Assembly (NCBI GenBank): GCA_947095535.1
Contig: OX352774.1
Location: 207,006,965-207,070,964 of the forward strand
Length of the DNA stretch: 64,000 bases
Direction of reading: 5' to 3'
Origin: Poecilobothrus nobilitatus
Lineage: Eukaryota; Arthropoda; Insecta; Diptera; Dolichopodidae
The first letter of the stretch is position 1. Each line of letters starts with the position of its first letter. The translations under genes and the position numbers were made by a program. Positions 48,105 to 59,689 of the stretch are shown in pieces. A model generated the notes under the pieces. The model was not told the DNA's origin. It ran no database searches and worked only from the letters and a program-made list of their open reading frames with translations.

Positions 48105-48850
48105 TTTTTGCAGCACATTTTTCAAAAAAAAAATGTTAAATTTGCTTATTAGTTTCATTCTGTTCGTCCGCTAATATCGCCTACAATTTTTCACCGTTAA
48201 GATTTAAGATAGAGTAATGAGGTAATAATTAAAATAATTAATATTGTGGAACAGCTTTTTTATGTAGCCCCACCAAATACGATGATATAACTCCTCGAAA
48301 TTTAAAAAGCCTTTATTTTTAAATGTGTAAATTTTCAGTTCTGCAGAACATTTTTTCAATCTAAAAACTTCAAAGTGTTGAACATTTTTTTAATCTTTTT
48401 AAAACAATATCAAAATTATACAAAATACCGTTATTTGAAAAAAATTTTTTTAAGATTTTTGTTTTTTCATAACTTCAGCCCACTTTTATTAGCACTTTAA
48501 AATTTGACACAAGAGAAAAATCTTTCAAAATTCGCAAATTTTCCGTCATTTAAGATCTATTGGAGGTCAAAAATTAAAAATTTGCTATATTTTTTAGACA
48601 CATGTAACTTAAGCACCTGTACAAATTTTTTAAAGTAATGACAAAAAATTTTAACTTCAACATTATATTTTTACATATGGTAACACCTTTCATAATTATA
48701 TTGAGGAAAGTTTCCTTAAAATTATAGAAAGTGTCTTTATGAAAAATTATAAATTTTAGTGTAATTGTCAATTTGCTAAACTAATTTTATAGTAATTTTG
48801 AAAATGTGAACCTCATTAAAAACCTTTAGTTTTATATTCTGCCTTGTTTT
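48105..48850 (-). mobile_element. Family 3 element, near full-length inverted copy
   Basis: Starts at GCACATTTTTCAAAA (48,113), followed by a decayed CGTCCG remnant of the GGAC run at about 48,165, then the reverse of the family body. On the minus strand this gives GACCTCCAATAGATCTTAAA, AAATAACGGTA, and GATTGAAAAAATGTT. It ends at TTTTGAAAATGTGAACC near 48,797 and AAAACCTTTAGTTTTATATT. The order is the same as in 10.98-11.82 kb. No coding capacity. Confidence 0.6.
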
Positions 48851-49973
48851 AATTTAAATTAAAAAATAATTATTTAAAATAAATCTGTAATTTTAATGCA
48901 AAGATTCAAATTGTTGAACATGTTGTATTCAAATATTTAAATATATGCTATTAATTTGCTACACCGTATCTTTGATTCATTATTGTTATTCATCCATTTG
49001 ATTAATTTTAGATGTCTATTTAAAATTTTGGATTTATTGTTACTTCATGTTAACTTAAAGTAATTTTTTGTAATTTGGTTAGAAAAGAGTAGTTTTCGAA
49101 ATTTATAATCAGATTAAAACTGAGACTTTAATAATTTTTATAATCGTTTTCTCTAAATGTCTCGATACTCTATTGTAGAATATTAAATCTTATTCTAAAA
49201 TTTCTTATGAAACAACATTTAAATTTCAGTTTAAATTTTAGTATGTCAGTATTTTGACATTTGGACGCTATTTTATATGAAATAAATGAATGATATATTA
49301 TTTTTATATATTCTCTGACTTCAGTATATATACATATTTCTATTTTATACATTCTGTATATGTATACACAATTTAAAATTGGTTTTTTTATTTTATTTTA
49401 TTCTAACAGTGTCAATGATATATAAAGTTTTGTCCTATTAAATTTAACCTCAAACAAAAAAAAAAAAAACATATTCTCCTAACAAAAATTCAATGAAAAC
49501 TTTAATACTGGGGCAAAAAAATAATTGTCTAGATGAAATAAAGACCATGAAAGTCTGCCCTCTTTTTAAATGCAACAAACGCAAATAAAACAAAAACAAA
49601 ATAATCAAATATTATTTTTATACAAAAATTCAAGTTTTTCTTTTACAATTTTATGCAAAATCATCAAAAAAAAAAAAAACAAAAACAAAATTAAAAAAAC
49701 CTAACCTTAAAAACAGATAAAAACAATGAAAGAGAAAAGATATAAAAAATGACCGGATTTTGTGGTTCACTAAAAATTTTTTTTGTGATAATATTAAAAA
49801 TGACGGTTTGTTTTTTTTTGTTTTTTTTTTTGCGCTCAAAAATTTTTTTTAAAAAATAAAAGAAGGACCAGATGATATCAAAGCTAGGTGTCGTGCCATT
49901 ATTTCATAGATTATTTTTATTTTCTATTTGATTATGCAAAAAAATACAAGTTTTTGTTGGTTTCTTGTTGTTT
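48851..49973. other. AT-rich non-coding stretch
   Basis: No gene or repeat recognised; strong homopolymers near 49,460 and 49,660-49,840. Confidence 0.5.
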
Positions 49974-52485
49974 TTATACCCTACACCTAAAGTATAGGGT
50001 ATATTAACTTTGGTATGGTGTTTGTAACCACCAAAAGGAAGCGAGTTAGGTATAGACATGTATATATATTCTGAATCAGGATCACCGCCGGAGTCGATTT
50101 AGCGATGTCCGTCCGTCCGTCCGTCCGTCCGTCCGTCCGTACGCACGATAACTCAAAAAATAATGATGCTATCTTGATGAAATTTATATAGTAGGTTACT
50201 AATTACGAAAGAAAGGCTAAGTTCGAATCTGGACAAAATCCGTCCATGGGTTCGGATTCTGGAAGCTTCCGAATGATTCCGGGCTTTTGGAGATAATCTC
50301 CGCAAACGAGATTATCTCCAAAAGCAACAAAGATAGAACCTTCAAATTTTGTACAATGATGTTTCTTCCCGTTCGATTTATGTCTCTGAAATTTAAGAGG
50401 ATTTGGTCCATGGGTTTGGGTTTTGGAAGCTTCCGAACGAGCACCAGAGCAAATGAGATTATCTCCAAAACCAACAAAGATAGAACCTTTAAATTTGGCA
50501 GGGTGGTGTTCTTTCATGTTTTATTTAAGTCTCTGAAATGTGAGAAGATTTGGTCCATGGGTTCGGCTTTTGGAAACTTCCGAACGAGCCCCAGAGCAAA
50601 CGAGATTATCTCCAAAACCAATAAAGATATAACCTTTACTTTTGGCAGAATGGTGTTCTTTCATGTATGATTTAGGCCTCTGAAATTTAAGAGGATTTGG
50701 TCCATGGGTTTGGGTTTGGAAGCTTCCGAACGAGCACTAGAGCAAATGAGATTATCTCCAAAACCAACAAAGATATAACCTTTAAATTTGGCAGGGTGGT
50801 GTTCTTTCATGTTTTATTTAAGTCTCTGAAATGTGAGAAAATTTGGTCCATGGGTTCGGCTTTTGGAAACTTCCGAACGAGCCCCAGAGCAAACGAGATT
50901 ATCTCCAAAACCAATAAAGATAGAACCTTTAAATTTTTTATAATGATGTTTCTTCCAGTTTGATTTATGTCTCTAAAATTTAAGAGGATGTGGTCCATGG
51001 GTTTGGATTTTGGAAGCTTCCGAACGAGCCTCAGAGCAAATGAGATTATCTCCAAAAACAACAAATATATATAACCTTTAAATTTGGCCGAATGGTGTTT
51101 TTTCATGTTTGATTTAAGTCTCTGAAATTTGAGAGGATTTGGCCATGGGTTTAAATTTGAAAGAATTTGAACCGTGGATTCGAATTTTGGAAGCTTCCCA
51201 ACGAGCCGCAGAGCAAATGAGATTATATCCAATACGAACAAAGGTAGAACCTTTGAATTTGGTACAATGGTGTTCTTTCGTGTTTGATTTATGTCTCTGA
51301 AATTTAAGAGGATTTGGTCCATGAGTTTGGTTTTGGAAGCTTCCGAACGAGCACCAGAGCAAATGAGATTATCTCCAAAACCAACAAAGATATAACCTTT
51401 AAATTTGGCAGGGTGGTGTTCTTTCATGTTTTATTTAAGTCTCTGAAATGTGAGAAGATTTGGTCCATGGGTTCGGGTTTTGGAAACTTCCGAATGAGCC
51501 CCAGAGCAAACGAGATTATCTCCAAAACCAATAAAGATAGAACCTTTAAATTTTTTATAATGATGTTTGTTCCAGTTTGATTTATGTTTCTAAAATTTAA
51601 GAGGATGTGGTCCATGGGTTTGGATTTTGGAAGCTTCCGAACGAGCCCCAGAGCAAATGAGATTATCTCCAAAAACAACAAATATATAACCTTTACTTTT
51701 GGCATAATGGTGTTCTTTCATGTATGATTTAGGCCTCTGAAATTTGAGAGGATTTGGTCCTTGGGTTCGGATTTTGAAAGCTTCTGAACGAGCCTCAGAG
51801 CAAATGATATTATCTCCAAATGCAACAAAGATATAACCTTTAAATTAGGCAGAATGGTGTTCCTTCATGTTTGATTTATGTTTCTGAAATTTGTGAGGAT
51901 TTGGTCCATGGGTTCAAATCTTGGAAGCTTCCGGACGAGCCCCAGAGCAAACGAGTATATCTCCACAACCAACAAAGATAGAACTTTTATTTTTAGTACA
52001 AAGATGTTCTGTTATGTTTCCTTTTCTGTAAAATTGGAAACTGACATTTGAAAGAATTTGAACCATGGGTTCGTATTTTGGAAACTTCCGGACGAGCACA
52101 AGAGCAACGAGCATATCTCCAAAACCAACAAAAGTAGAACCTTTAAATTTAATAGAATGGTGTTCTGGCAAGTTTTCTTTATGTTCCTGAGATGGATTCG
52201 ATGAATTGGAGTGGCAATTCGGGTAGCTGACACAAACATCCCAAGGACTACCAATCTTCGAAAATAATTAAGATAGAAACTTAAAATTTTATACAAGGGG
52301 TGGGTGTCAAGAATATCCCAAGCGGATGCCTCTTTTACGTTCTTGAAATTCGAGTTGAATAAGACAGAAAAGGGAAGAAGTTCAAGCACTGCCAAAAACA
52401 CTTATGGATTGTTAATTTAATTCGAATTATTCAGGTGTAGGGTATTAATAAGTCGGTTGCATCGACTTACTGTTACATTTACTTG
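49974..52485 (+). mobile_element. Helentron-like non-autonomous element, family 1, full copy with expanded central repeats
   Basis: The 5' end is TTTATACCCTACACCTAAAG, followed by a self-complementary TATAGGGTATA. Subterminal inverted repeats ACCCTACACCT (49,978-49,988) and AGGTGTAGGGT (52,433-52,443) are perfectly complementary over 11 bp. A 3' hairpin TAAGTCG/CGACTTA (52,449-52,455 and 52,463-52,469, loop GTTGCAT) lies about 16 bp from the end GTTACATTTACTT. A GTCC run is at about 50,107-50,139. The centre is a 147-bp tandem array. No Rep/helicase frame. This arrangement is that described for DINE-1/Helentron-associated elements in Drosophila. Identity with a named family is not claimed. 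Confidence 0.8.
50300..52190 (+). repeat. 147-bp central tandem repeats inside the family 1 element
   Basis: The anchor GAGATTATCTCCAAAA starts at 50,308, 50,455, 50,602, 50,748, 50,895, 51,042, 51,219, 51,365, 51,512, 51,659, 51,806, 51,953 and about 52,109. The spacing is 146-147 bp, except for one unit of 177 and the last of about 156. About thirteen units are present. Shared phrases are TTTGGTCCATGGGTT, GGAAGCTTCCGAACGAGC and GGTGTTCTTTCATG. Units near the right end are the most diverged. Because 147 is divisible by three, long open frames appear on both strands (up to 206 codons on the minus). These are artefacts of periodicity, not genes. Confidence 0.92.
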
Positions 52486-52980
52486 TTTTTTTGACATTTT
52501 TGCATCCAACAACCAAAAACCACTAAAACACAGTATAATTTTTTTTAATTTTACATCAAAAATTGGAACATATGAGAAATATTGTAAAATACATATATTG
52601 CTTTTAAAATCTAAATAAAATCAAATTTCAGTATATAATAATTCACATTTAAATTTTTAATAATATGAACCATTTTTATTTATTTTTTTCTTTTTTTTTT
52701 TTTTGATTTTAAAGTATCTTATTTTATCTTATTTTATTTATTAAACCAAAGCAAGGTTTTTACATAAAAAATCTTACAGCTAAAAAAATTAAAGCTAACA
52801 AAATAAACATTTTTGATTACTAAGCTAAAAATTTACAATGAAAATTTTATAATTTGCACTATATATTAAATTTGAAAACAAAAAAAAAAAAAAATGCTTA
52901 CAGAACAAAAACACAGTATGACTGTAAAATTAAGTGGAATGTATAATATGAACTTGAACTTGAATTAAATATATTATTAT
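52486..52980. other. AT-rich stretch next to the LINE 3' end
   Basis: Holds TATCTTATTTTATCTTATTT at 52,718 and a TTAAACCAAAGCAAGGTTTTT phrase at 52,741 that may be a remnant of another element's 3' end. No gene. Confidence 0.4.
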
Positions 52981-53011
52981 TATTATTATTATTTTTTTTT
53001 TTTTTTTTTAA
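52973..53011 (-). repeat. LINE poly-A and (TAA)n tail
   Basis: Written on the plus strand as (TTA)n followed by about 19 T, immediately 3' of the LINE UTR. It marks the reverse-transcription priming end of the insertion. Confidence 0.7.
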
Positions 53012-54695
53012 ATGTTTACAAAGTAATTAGGTAATTTAAGTAATTTAGTCATTTATGAATTTCTGTGTTAATTTATGTTTAAAAGAATTTCTTGATATGT
53101 CTGGTGAAAAAAGATGACTGTGTTTGTTGAATGTAGTGCAACATCTGTTTATTGGCTCATTTCTTCCATATTCTGTTCTGTGTGTATTTTCTAGTAAAAA
53201 TTTAGTGTTTCTTGTATTTCTGACTACATTGTTTAATCTAACCTTATTTACTAAGAATTGAACGTCAATATTTTTTTTTATGATGTCAAAAGTAAAGCAG
53301 GATGAAAGCATTTGCCTGCGTGAAGATAAGGTTAACATATTCAATGATTTAAGTCTTGTAGAGTAGCTTGGAAGAGTAGAATAGTCTATAGGATTATATT
53401 GGTTTCTCAAGGCAAACAAAAGGAATTGTTTCTGAACGGATTCTATCCTATTGGAATGTAATTGAAACACTGGATCCCATACGATATTACCGTATTCTAG
53501 AATAGATCGAACTAACGAGCAGTAAAGAGCTTTTGTCACTGCTGGGTTATTAAATTCCTTAGCCCTTCTCTTAATAAAACCTAACATTTTATTTGCTTTG
53601 GAAATCATATGATCATAGTGAAGATGGAAGTTAAGTTTATCGTCCAGAAGAATGCCAAGATCGGTCATACAGGACACCCTTTCAAGAACTATGTTATCTA
53701 TTGTATAGTCGAAAAGCATTGTAGATCTTTTTCGTGTAAAACTTATGACCTTGCATTTCGCTATGTTAAGTTCTAATTTGTTGTAGAAGCACCATTCTTG
53801 TAAAGAATGTAAATTTGATTGAAGTAATTCAAAATTGGAACTATTTTTGATAACGTGGTAAATTTTAAGATCGTCAGCAAATGCAATATGTGGTACACCT
53901 TCTAGTTTATTAGAAAGATCTGAAATAAAAATATTAAATAGAAGTGGGCCTAAATGGCTTCCTTGTGGCACTCCCGAGGTGACATTAATTGTGTTCGATA
54001 AATAACCTTGGAATTTAATATTTTGAGTTCTTTCAGTAAGATAAGAGCAAAGCCAAGTAAGGAAAGAACCTGAAATGCCTAAAGTTTCAAGTTTTTTAAA
54101 CAAAATATTGTGATCAACACGATCGAAAGCTTTGCTAAAATCCGTGTAAATAGCATCAACTTGATAACCATTTTCCATTTCAGTTAGTATTTCCGATGTG
54201 TAAACCGTAAGATTGGTTGTAGTAGAACGACCTTTTCTAAATCCATGTTGTTGTTCGTTTAATTTTGAATTTATGACGGGTGTTATTTTACTGACTACAA
54301 TTTTTTCGAACAATTTTGGAATAGTTGATAGGATAGCTATACCACGGTAATTTTCGACGGAAGCTTTGTCACCCTTTTTATGAATGGGGGTTAAAAAAGA
54401 AGATTTCCACGCATTCGGAAAAATGCCTGTCGAAAGCGATTAATTAAAAATAAAATGAAGCGGTTGAGTCAAATAATTGGCACAGTTATATAAAAAAGAA
54501 GGTGGGATCAAGTCGGGTCCTACACCTTTTTTTGTATCAAGGTTGGTAATTGCTTCAAATATTTCGTTTTCCGAAAGATATAGATCTGTAATAATTGAAT
54601 TAGATCTATTATGGGAGTTAGAAAATGTAAAATTGGTAGGCGAATCTAATGGCCTATAAACTTTTTGAAAACAATCTGCAAAGAAATAGTATACG
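52981..54695 (-). pseudogene. 5'-truncated LINE, reverse transcriptase open except for one stop
   Basis: One minus-strand frame runs from about 54,695 (FADCFQKVYRPLD) to the stop at 53,045-53,047, interrupted only by TAA at 54,440-54,442 after PLHFIFN. From the following in-frame methionine (54,313) the frame is 422 codons. It has YTDFSKAFD at residues 56-64 (RT block A, catalytic Asp), SGVPQGSHLGPLLF at 113-126 (block B), FADD at 145-148 (catalytic Asp pair), DLGILLDDKLNF at 218-229 and LVRSILEYGNIVWDP at 267-281 (thumb). It ends with a normal C-terminus FKHKLTQKFIND. A short UTR, about 19 A and a (TAA)n tail follow (53,011-52,973). Endonuclease and ORF1 are missing. It encodes an RNA-directed DNA polymerase of a jockey/CR1/Loner-like non-LTR element. 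The clade is not settled. Confidence 0.92.
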
Positions 54696-55064
54696 TATAT
54701 AGTAGTAGAAGTATACTCATAAAATTGGGCGTTATACATGTATGTGATCATAAAAGTCCATTAAAAAAAGAAAATTTTGCTAGAAAAAAAAAAATAAAAC
54801 AATTCTACAATAATTATGGAGGTGAAAATTAATGCTTTCGTTAACTCTATCGTATTTTGAAAATCATATGATTCAAACATATACCAGACCGGAAAAATTG
54901 AGTCTTAAATTTCATATAACTCATAAATTATAAATGTTTGATTTGACTACAATTAAAATTTGGACGCTTTCTAATGATATTATTTTAAAACTTTTATAAT
55001 CTGCACTCCAAATTTAATCTTTTACAAAATAAACTGCACCTTTTGCAAATCATATTCAACATAA
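54696..55064. other. Non-coding flank of the truncated LINE
   Basis: AT-rich. The first residues of the minus-strand frame that continues here (MITYMYNAQFYEY) do not look like LINE protein, which marks the truncation point near 54,695. No other feature. Confidence 0.45.
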
Positions 55065-55140
55065 TCTGACTCATGGCGCAGTGGTTAGGTCGCCAACCTT
55101 TCAATCGAATGGTCTTGGGTTCAAACCCCGGTCAGGTCAT
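55065..55140 (+). mobile_element. tRNA-like SINE head (SINE-B)
   Basis: ATGGCGCAGTGGTTAGGTCG is a box A with a GGCG/CGCC D-stem. GGGTTCAAACCCC is box B and T-arm. The acceptor ends pair CTGACT with GGTCAG. The head is followed by GTCATAAATAAAAAAATATG and then the (TAA)n tract. The anticodon arm has a bulge, so a functional tRNA is not supported. Confidence 0.65.
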
Positions 55141-55198
55141 AAATAAAAAAATATGTAGTACTTTTATATCGTAATAATGTATATTGTATAATTAATAT

Positions 55199-55458
<260 letters not shown>

Positions 55459-55460
55459 TA

Positions 55461-55735
55461 ATATTAGCTACTACAGTGGGGGTATCTTTGGTTATATCAT
55501 GCAAGTAAGGTGTTATATACTGCTGCACGTTATAATCCACTGATGGCGCTGACTCTGTAGTAAAATAATAATAATATTAATAAAAATATTAATACCAATA
55601 ATAACAGCCGCTACAGTGACAGTGGGGGTTGCCTTCAATAGTTGCCTCATGTAGTAATATATACTACTACTACATGTTGTAACTATTGTGACGGCTTTAG
55701 TCACTGTTAGCAAAATAATAATAATAGGCGGATTC
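55461..55735. repeat. Duplicated module separated by (AAT)n
   Basis: A unit GCTACTACAGTGGGGGTATC, then CATGCAAGTAAGGTG, TATATACTGCTGCACGTTAT and GATGGCGCTGACTCTGTAG (55,467-55,560), recurs diverged at 55,607-55,710 (GCCGCTACAGTGACAGTGGG, then CTCATGTAGTAATATATACT and GACGGCTTTAGTCACTG). Each is followed by AATAATAAT. It is partly self-complementary. Origin unknown. Confidence 0.5.
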
Positions 55736-55966
55736 ATTGTTTCCTTACAATCCCACTCCCAATTCAATGTTTCCGTATCCATTTTCCTATCCTTTCCAAT
55801 CCCTACTCCCTAGCCAATATACTGCGTTCGCAGGTAAGGGTTTCATCCCACTATATTGGCTAAAGGGGAAGGTGGGTTTAGTCAGTAAGAATCTGACACT
55901 ACCAAGGGGAAATTCTTGGTGTCTTTGGAAGATTCCCACCTCCCTTAGGAAAAAAAAAAAAAAAAA
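55736..55966 (+). pseudogene. 3' UTR end of a LINE (no coding part)
   Basis: A pyrimidine-rich stretch (CCATTTTCCTATCCTTTCC, ATCCCTACTCCCTAGCC), then GTGGGTTTAGTCAGTAAG, GACACTACCAAGGGG, CTTGGTGTCTTTGGAAG and ACCTCCC, and a poly-A of about 18. The block order is shared with the LINE tail at 8.2-8.45 kb. The short plus-strand frame here is not coding. Confidence 0.6.
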
Positions 55967-57868
55967 AACATTTACATAGACATACGGATAATAATTATTG
56001 CAATCTCCAGAGGCTAACAGTAGTCACAGATTTATCAATTACACGTATTAAGTTCGGAGAATTTATACAATCATGTAATAAATTCGAGCATAAAAATTAA
56101 TTTTGAAAAAAAACCTCTTCAATGGGGATCATCATTGGCGAATATTTGGAAGTGGCAGTACTATAAGAGTATGTTTTGTCTAAAGAAGATCATGAATTTC
56201 CTGAATTTTATGAAACCAAATGTTGTCTAAAATTAACTACGCTCCTAATAATCATTAATTTTTTAAATGTTTTTATAAGAGGTTGAATTTGATTTAGAAA
56301 AGGCTGAAATTGATTTGCAAAAAGTTGAACTTAAAGTGGAAAACCTGTAATTATCTAATATTTGTCTCTTAGGCAAAGTTCCTAAAATAATTTAATTTTT
56401 TATAATCAAAATAAAATTATAACTTGTAAGGAAATCATATTTTAAAATTAATAACAGCCGGGAGCCATTTTGAAAACCAACTTATTTCTGAATGTAACAT
56501 CGTCTCACATATAAGAGGTCTACAATAAAAAAGTTTTATACTACTCAATCATACTCAATCACTGTGCTAAGTCTGCAGGACTTAAAAATAGACATCCAAA
56601 TAATAGTATATATAAAGTTTAAAATTTGCATCAAAATGTCTATTATAACCGATAAATAAATATTGAATAATCAAAAATAAAAAATTTGAATAATTTTGTA
56701 TATAAAGTAAAAAAAAAAAATAATTTTTTTAAATCATAGCATAAATTTTTAGTATTTCACCATTAAAATTCATTTATTATGCAATATGTACATACATATA
56801 TCAATTTAAAATGTAAATAATGTTAAATCAAAAGTTATGAAAACATGAATTCACTAAATATACATAATAATGTTATATGTAGAAAATCCTGAAAAGATTT
56901 TATGGTTTTTCCCCGTTTTAGTGTTAGTTAAATAATTTTCCAACTCTTTGCCACAATTTATTTCTGAAATATGACTAAAAATTTTATAACAATTTGTTAA
57001 ATCTGCCAACAATACAATATTGAATGCATTTATAAATAAATATATATATATATATGTACATTTATTATATACATAAATAATATATTATTTATATACCTTT
57101 ATATATCATATTATATACTTACTTTTTATATGTACCTATATGTACATACAAGCATTTTATACTAATGATAAATTCTATTGGGGGAAAAAAACTGGTTTTT
57201 GTGCTGATTTTACAGAAAATACGCTGTGTTCAAAATTTCAAATGAACGTTTGAACACCAAAAACAAATAGGATATGTAGGCATTTTTTTTGCTATATGGT
57301 TATTTTAAATAGAGAGATTTATTAAAGGAAGTAACAAAACTATTTGTTTCATTAATCCGCTTTTTAGAATTTTTTTTTTTTGGTTTTTTTTTATGTCAAC
57401 ATAGAAACGTTTTTCTTGCGCTCATAAATACTACTGTCAAACTAAAACAAAACATAATTTAGAATTTAAAATCTACATACCTATAAAAAAAAATTTACGA
57501 TTTAAATGGAAGAAATTTAAACTACAGGGAAAACACTATTTTGACAAATTTGTTGTTGGTAGAAAAATTTTTTAAAGGTGAATAATCAACTATAAATAAG
57601 ACAATATGATATCAATATTGTATCATATAAATTGATGGAGAAAATATTGATAGATTTATTTTTCCATAAAAAACAAAAAAAACAATATTTCAAATAAGAT
57701 TTGATAACAAATCTTAAATACATCATTTGCCTTTAAAATAAGAAAATGAAAATAAAATATTGAAATGATATTTAAATCTAAAATTGATTATAACCAATAT
57801 AAATTATATTTTGTTTCAGAAACGTTTTAAGGTTTAGAACCAATTAAATCTTTTTTAGAGTATAAAAA
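55967..57868. other. AT-rich non-coding stretch
   Basis: A slightly G/C-richer patch is at 56,120-56,200 and 56,450-56,590. A (TA)n/ATGTAC microsatellite lies at 57,035-57,150. No supported gene. Confidence 0.5.
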
Positions 57869-58630
57869 AGTAAATGTAACAGTAAGTCGATGCAACCGAC
57901 TTATTATTACCCTACACCTGAATAATTCGAATTAAATTAAAAATCCATAAGTTTTTTGGCAACTTCTTCCCTTTTCTGTCTTATTGAACTCGAATTTCAG
58001 GAACGTAAAAGAAGCATCCTCTTGGGATATGCTTGACCCCCTTGTAAAAAAATTCAAATTTCTATCTTAATTAGGAGGCGTGTGTCTGGTACCCGAATTG
58101 TCACTCCAATTCATTAAATCCATCTCAGGTTCATAAAGAAAATATGCCAGAACACCGTTGTACTAAATTTAAAGGTACTACTTTTCTTGGTTTTGGAGAT
58201 CTTGTGCTCGTTCGAAAGTTTCCAAAATACGAATCCAAATTCTCTCAAATTCAGTTTTCAGGTTCAAATTCTCTCAAATCTCAGTTTCCAATTTTACAGA
58301 AAAGTAAACATAACAGAACACCCTTGTACTAAAAATAAAGGTACTATATTTATTGGTTTTGGAAATAATCCCGTTTGTTCCGGAATCACTCGAAAGCTTT
58401 CAGAATACGAACTCATGGACTGATTTTGTCCAGATTCGAACTTAGCCTTCCTTTCGTAATTAGTAACCTACTATATAAATTTCATCAAAATAACTTTACT
58501 AATCGACTCAGGATGTGATCCTGATTTAGAATATATATACATGTCCATATCTAACTCGCCTCCTTTTGGTGGTTACAAACTCCATACCAAATTTAATATA
58601 CCCTATACTTTAGGTGTAGGGTATAAAAAA
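57869..58630 (-). mobile_element. Helentron-like element, family 1, short inverted copy
   Basis: On the minus strand it has TTTATACCCTACACCT at the 5' end (subterminal repeat 58,612-58,622), the GAGTCGATTAG phrase, and then only about two degenerate central units (58,140-58,420). It ends with the 11-bp partner repeat (57,909-57,919) and the same hairpin TAAGTCG/CGACTTA (57,883-57,889 and 57,897-57,903). The length is about 760 bp against 2.5 kb in the full copy; the difference is almost all central-repeat number. No GTCC run is left. The two plus-strand frames at 58,144-58,423 are repeat artefacts. Confidence 0.8.
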
Positions 58631-58738
58631 GTAAAGCACAGTTAAACAAAATTTATTTAAAACTTTGTGTTATAGGTCAAGATTCACTGAAAATGTTTCA
58701 ACTAAATAAGCTTCGCTGATAATCTTTTTTGACTCCGT

Positions 58739-58906
58739 AATGCATTTCTCTGCCACATAAATTACACAGTCTTTCCTGTTCAGGCGTGACGTTAAATGTC
58801 GTAAGGGGGAATAACTCTTACGACATGTGTGGGATTCGAACCCACACTCCCTCGGTGTTTATAGCGCATTTTATACGCTCTTACTCACTAGGCCACCGAG
58901 GCCACC
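58739..58906 (-). mobile_element. tRNA-derived SINE-A, inverted copy
   Basis: Minus-strand head GGTGGCCTCGGTGGCCTAGT, box A TGGCCTAGTGAG, box B GGGTTCGAATCCCAC, then the perfect 9-bp stem TGTCGTAAG/CTTACGACA (58,798-58,806 with 58,817-58,825). The body ends at GGCAGAGAAATGCATTA as in the 12.2-kb copy. The internal ACAGTCTTTCCTGTTCAGG (plus strand) matches that copy's CTGAACAAGAAAGGCTGT. No target-site duplication was found. Confidence 0.8.
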
Positions 58907-59324
58907 GTTTTTAAATGAAAATTAAAAACGCCCAAAGAAATAATAATGACTTCAACAAAATATTTATAAGAAATATAACCCTAAATTAGAAATTAAAAAC
59001 GACCCTTTAAGGGAAAAAGGTTTAGACTATTTTTAAACATCTGGAAAAAATGTAAAACACTGATTTTATAGTTTTACTTTCAAACTGCTCTAATTACCAT
59101 AATACTGAAATACATGAAACTAACAACGTTTTTAAAATAAAACCGGTTTTTTGGGTAAATGGTAATTTCAAGTAAATGCCAGTTTTTAAAATTTTCAACA
59201 ACCAAGAATTTATGAACCAAGGCTCTAAAGTAAAAATAAAAAGAAGGTGTCAATTTGTTCAAAAAGATTCCAAAATCGCGGAAAATTGGGACCATTTTTT
59301 ATATTAAATAAATCTTATAAAAAA
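58907..59324. other. AT-rich non-coding stretch
   Basis: Contains AAAACACTGATTTTATAG near 59,055, a phrase related to the GATTTTGTA motif inside FB-3, FB-4 and FB-1. No gene. Confidence 0.4.
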
Positions 59325-59540
59325 ATCTTGGGGCCTTTTTAGCACATTTCCAAAAAAAAAATTGAAAAAATGTGCCAATTAGTTTCACTTTCTCCCTCCG
59401 TCCGTCTGTCCGTCTGTTTACAAAACTTCTACACCGTTAAAGATAGAGAAAAAGAATTTTAACCATGGGCGGGTCTTTTAAAAAAATTAATGTTTGAGAA
59501 CAACTTTTTCATGTACTCATGAACTCTTTTAAATTGTAAA
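59325..59540 (-). mobile_element. Family 3 right-end fragment
   Basis: GCACATTTCCAAAA (59,341) and an inner GAAAAAATGTGCC form the self-complementary end. Next come the GTCCGTCTGTCCGTCTG run, TTACAAAACTTCTACACCG and AACAACTTTTTCATG. This is the reverse of 11,655-11,815. The left two-thirds of the element are absent. Confidence 0.65.
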
Positions 59541-59689
59541 AGCTTCGATAAATAAGGTTTTGATAAATTTTTCACGGGATTTGAATTCTTTAACTATTTA
59601 AAAAAAATTATAAAAAAAATCATACTAAAAATAATTAATATTCATAAATAAAAATTATTTTTTGTTAAATTGTTGTTTTACCAGCCACA

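Noticed and set aside
50203..51705. Several overlapping frames of 82-206 codons on both strands
   Set aside because: They follow the 147-bp (49-codon) period of the element's central repeats, lack any known motif and exist on both strands at once.
53045..54313. Calling the 422-codon frame an intact host gene
   Set aside because: Reverse transcriptase blocks, the 5' truncation, the upstream in-frame stop and the 3' A-rich tail identify a LINE copy.
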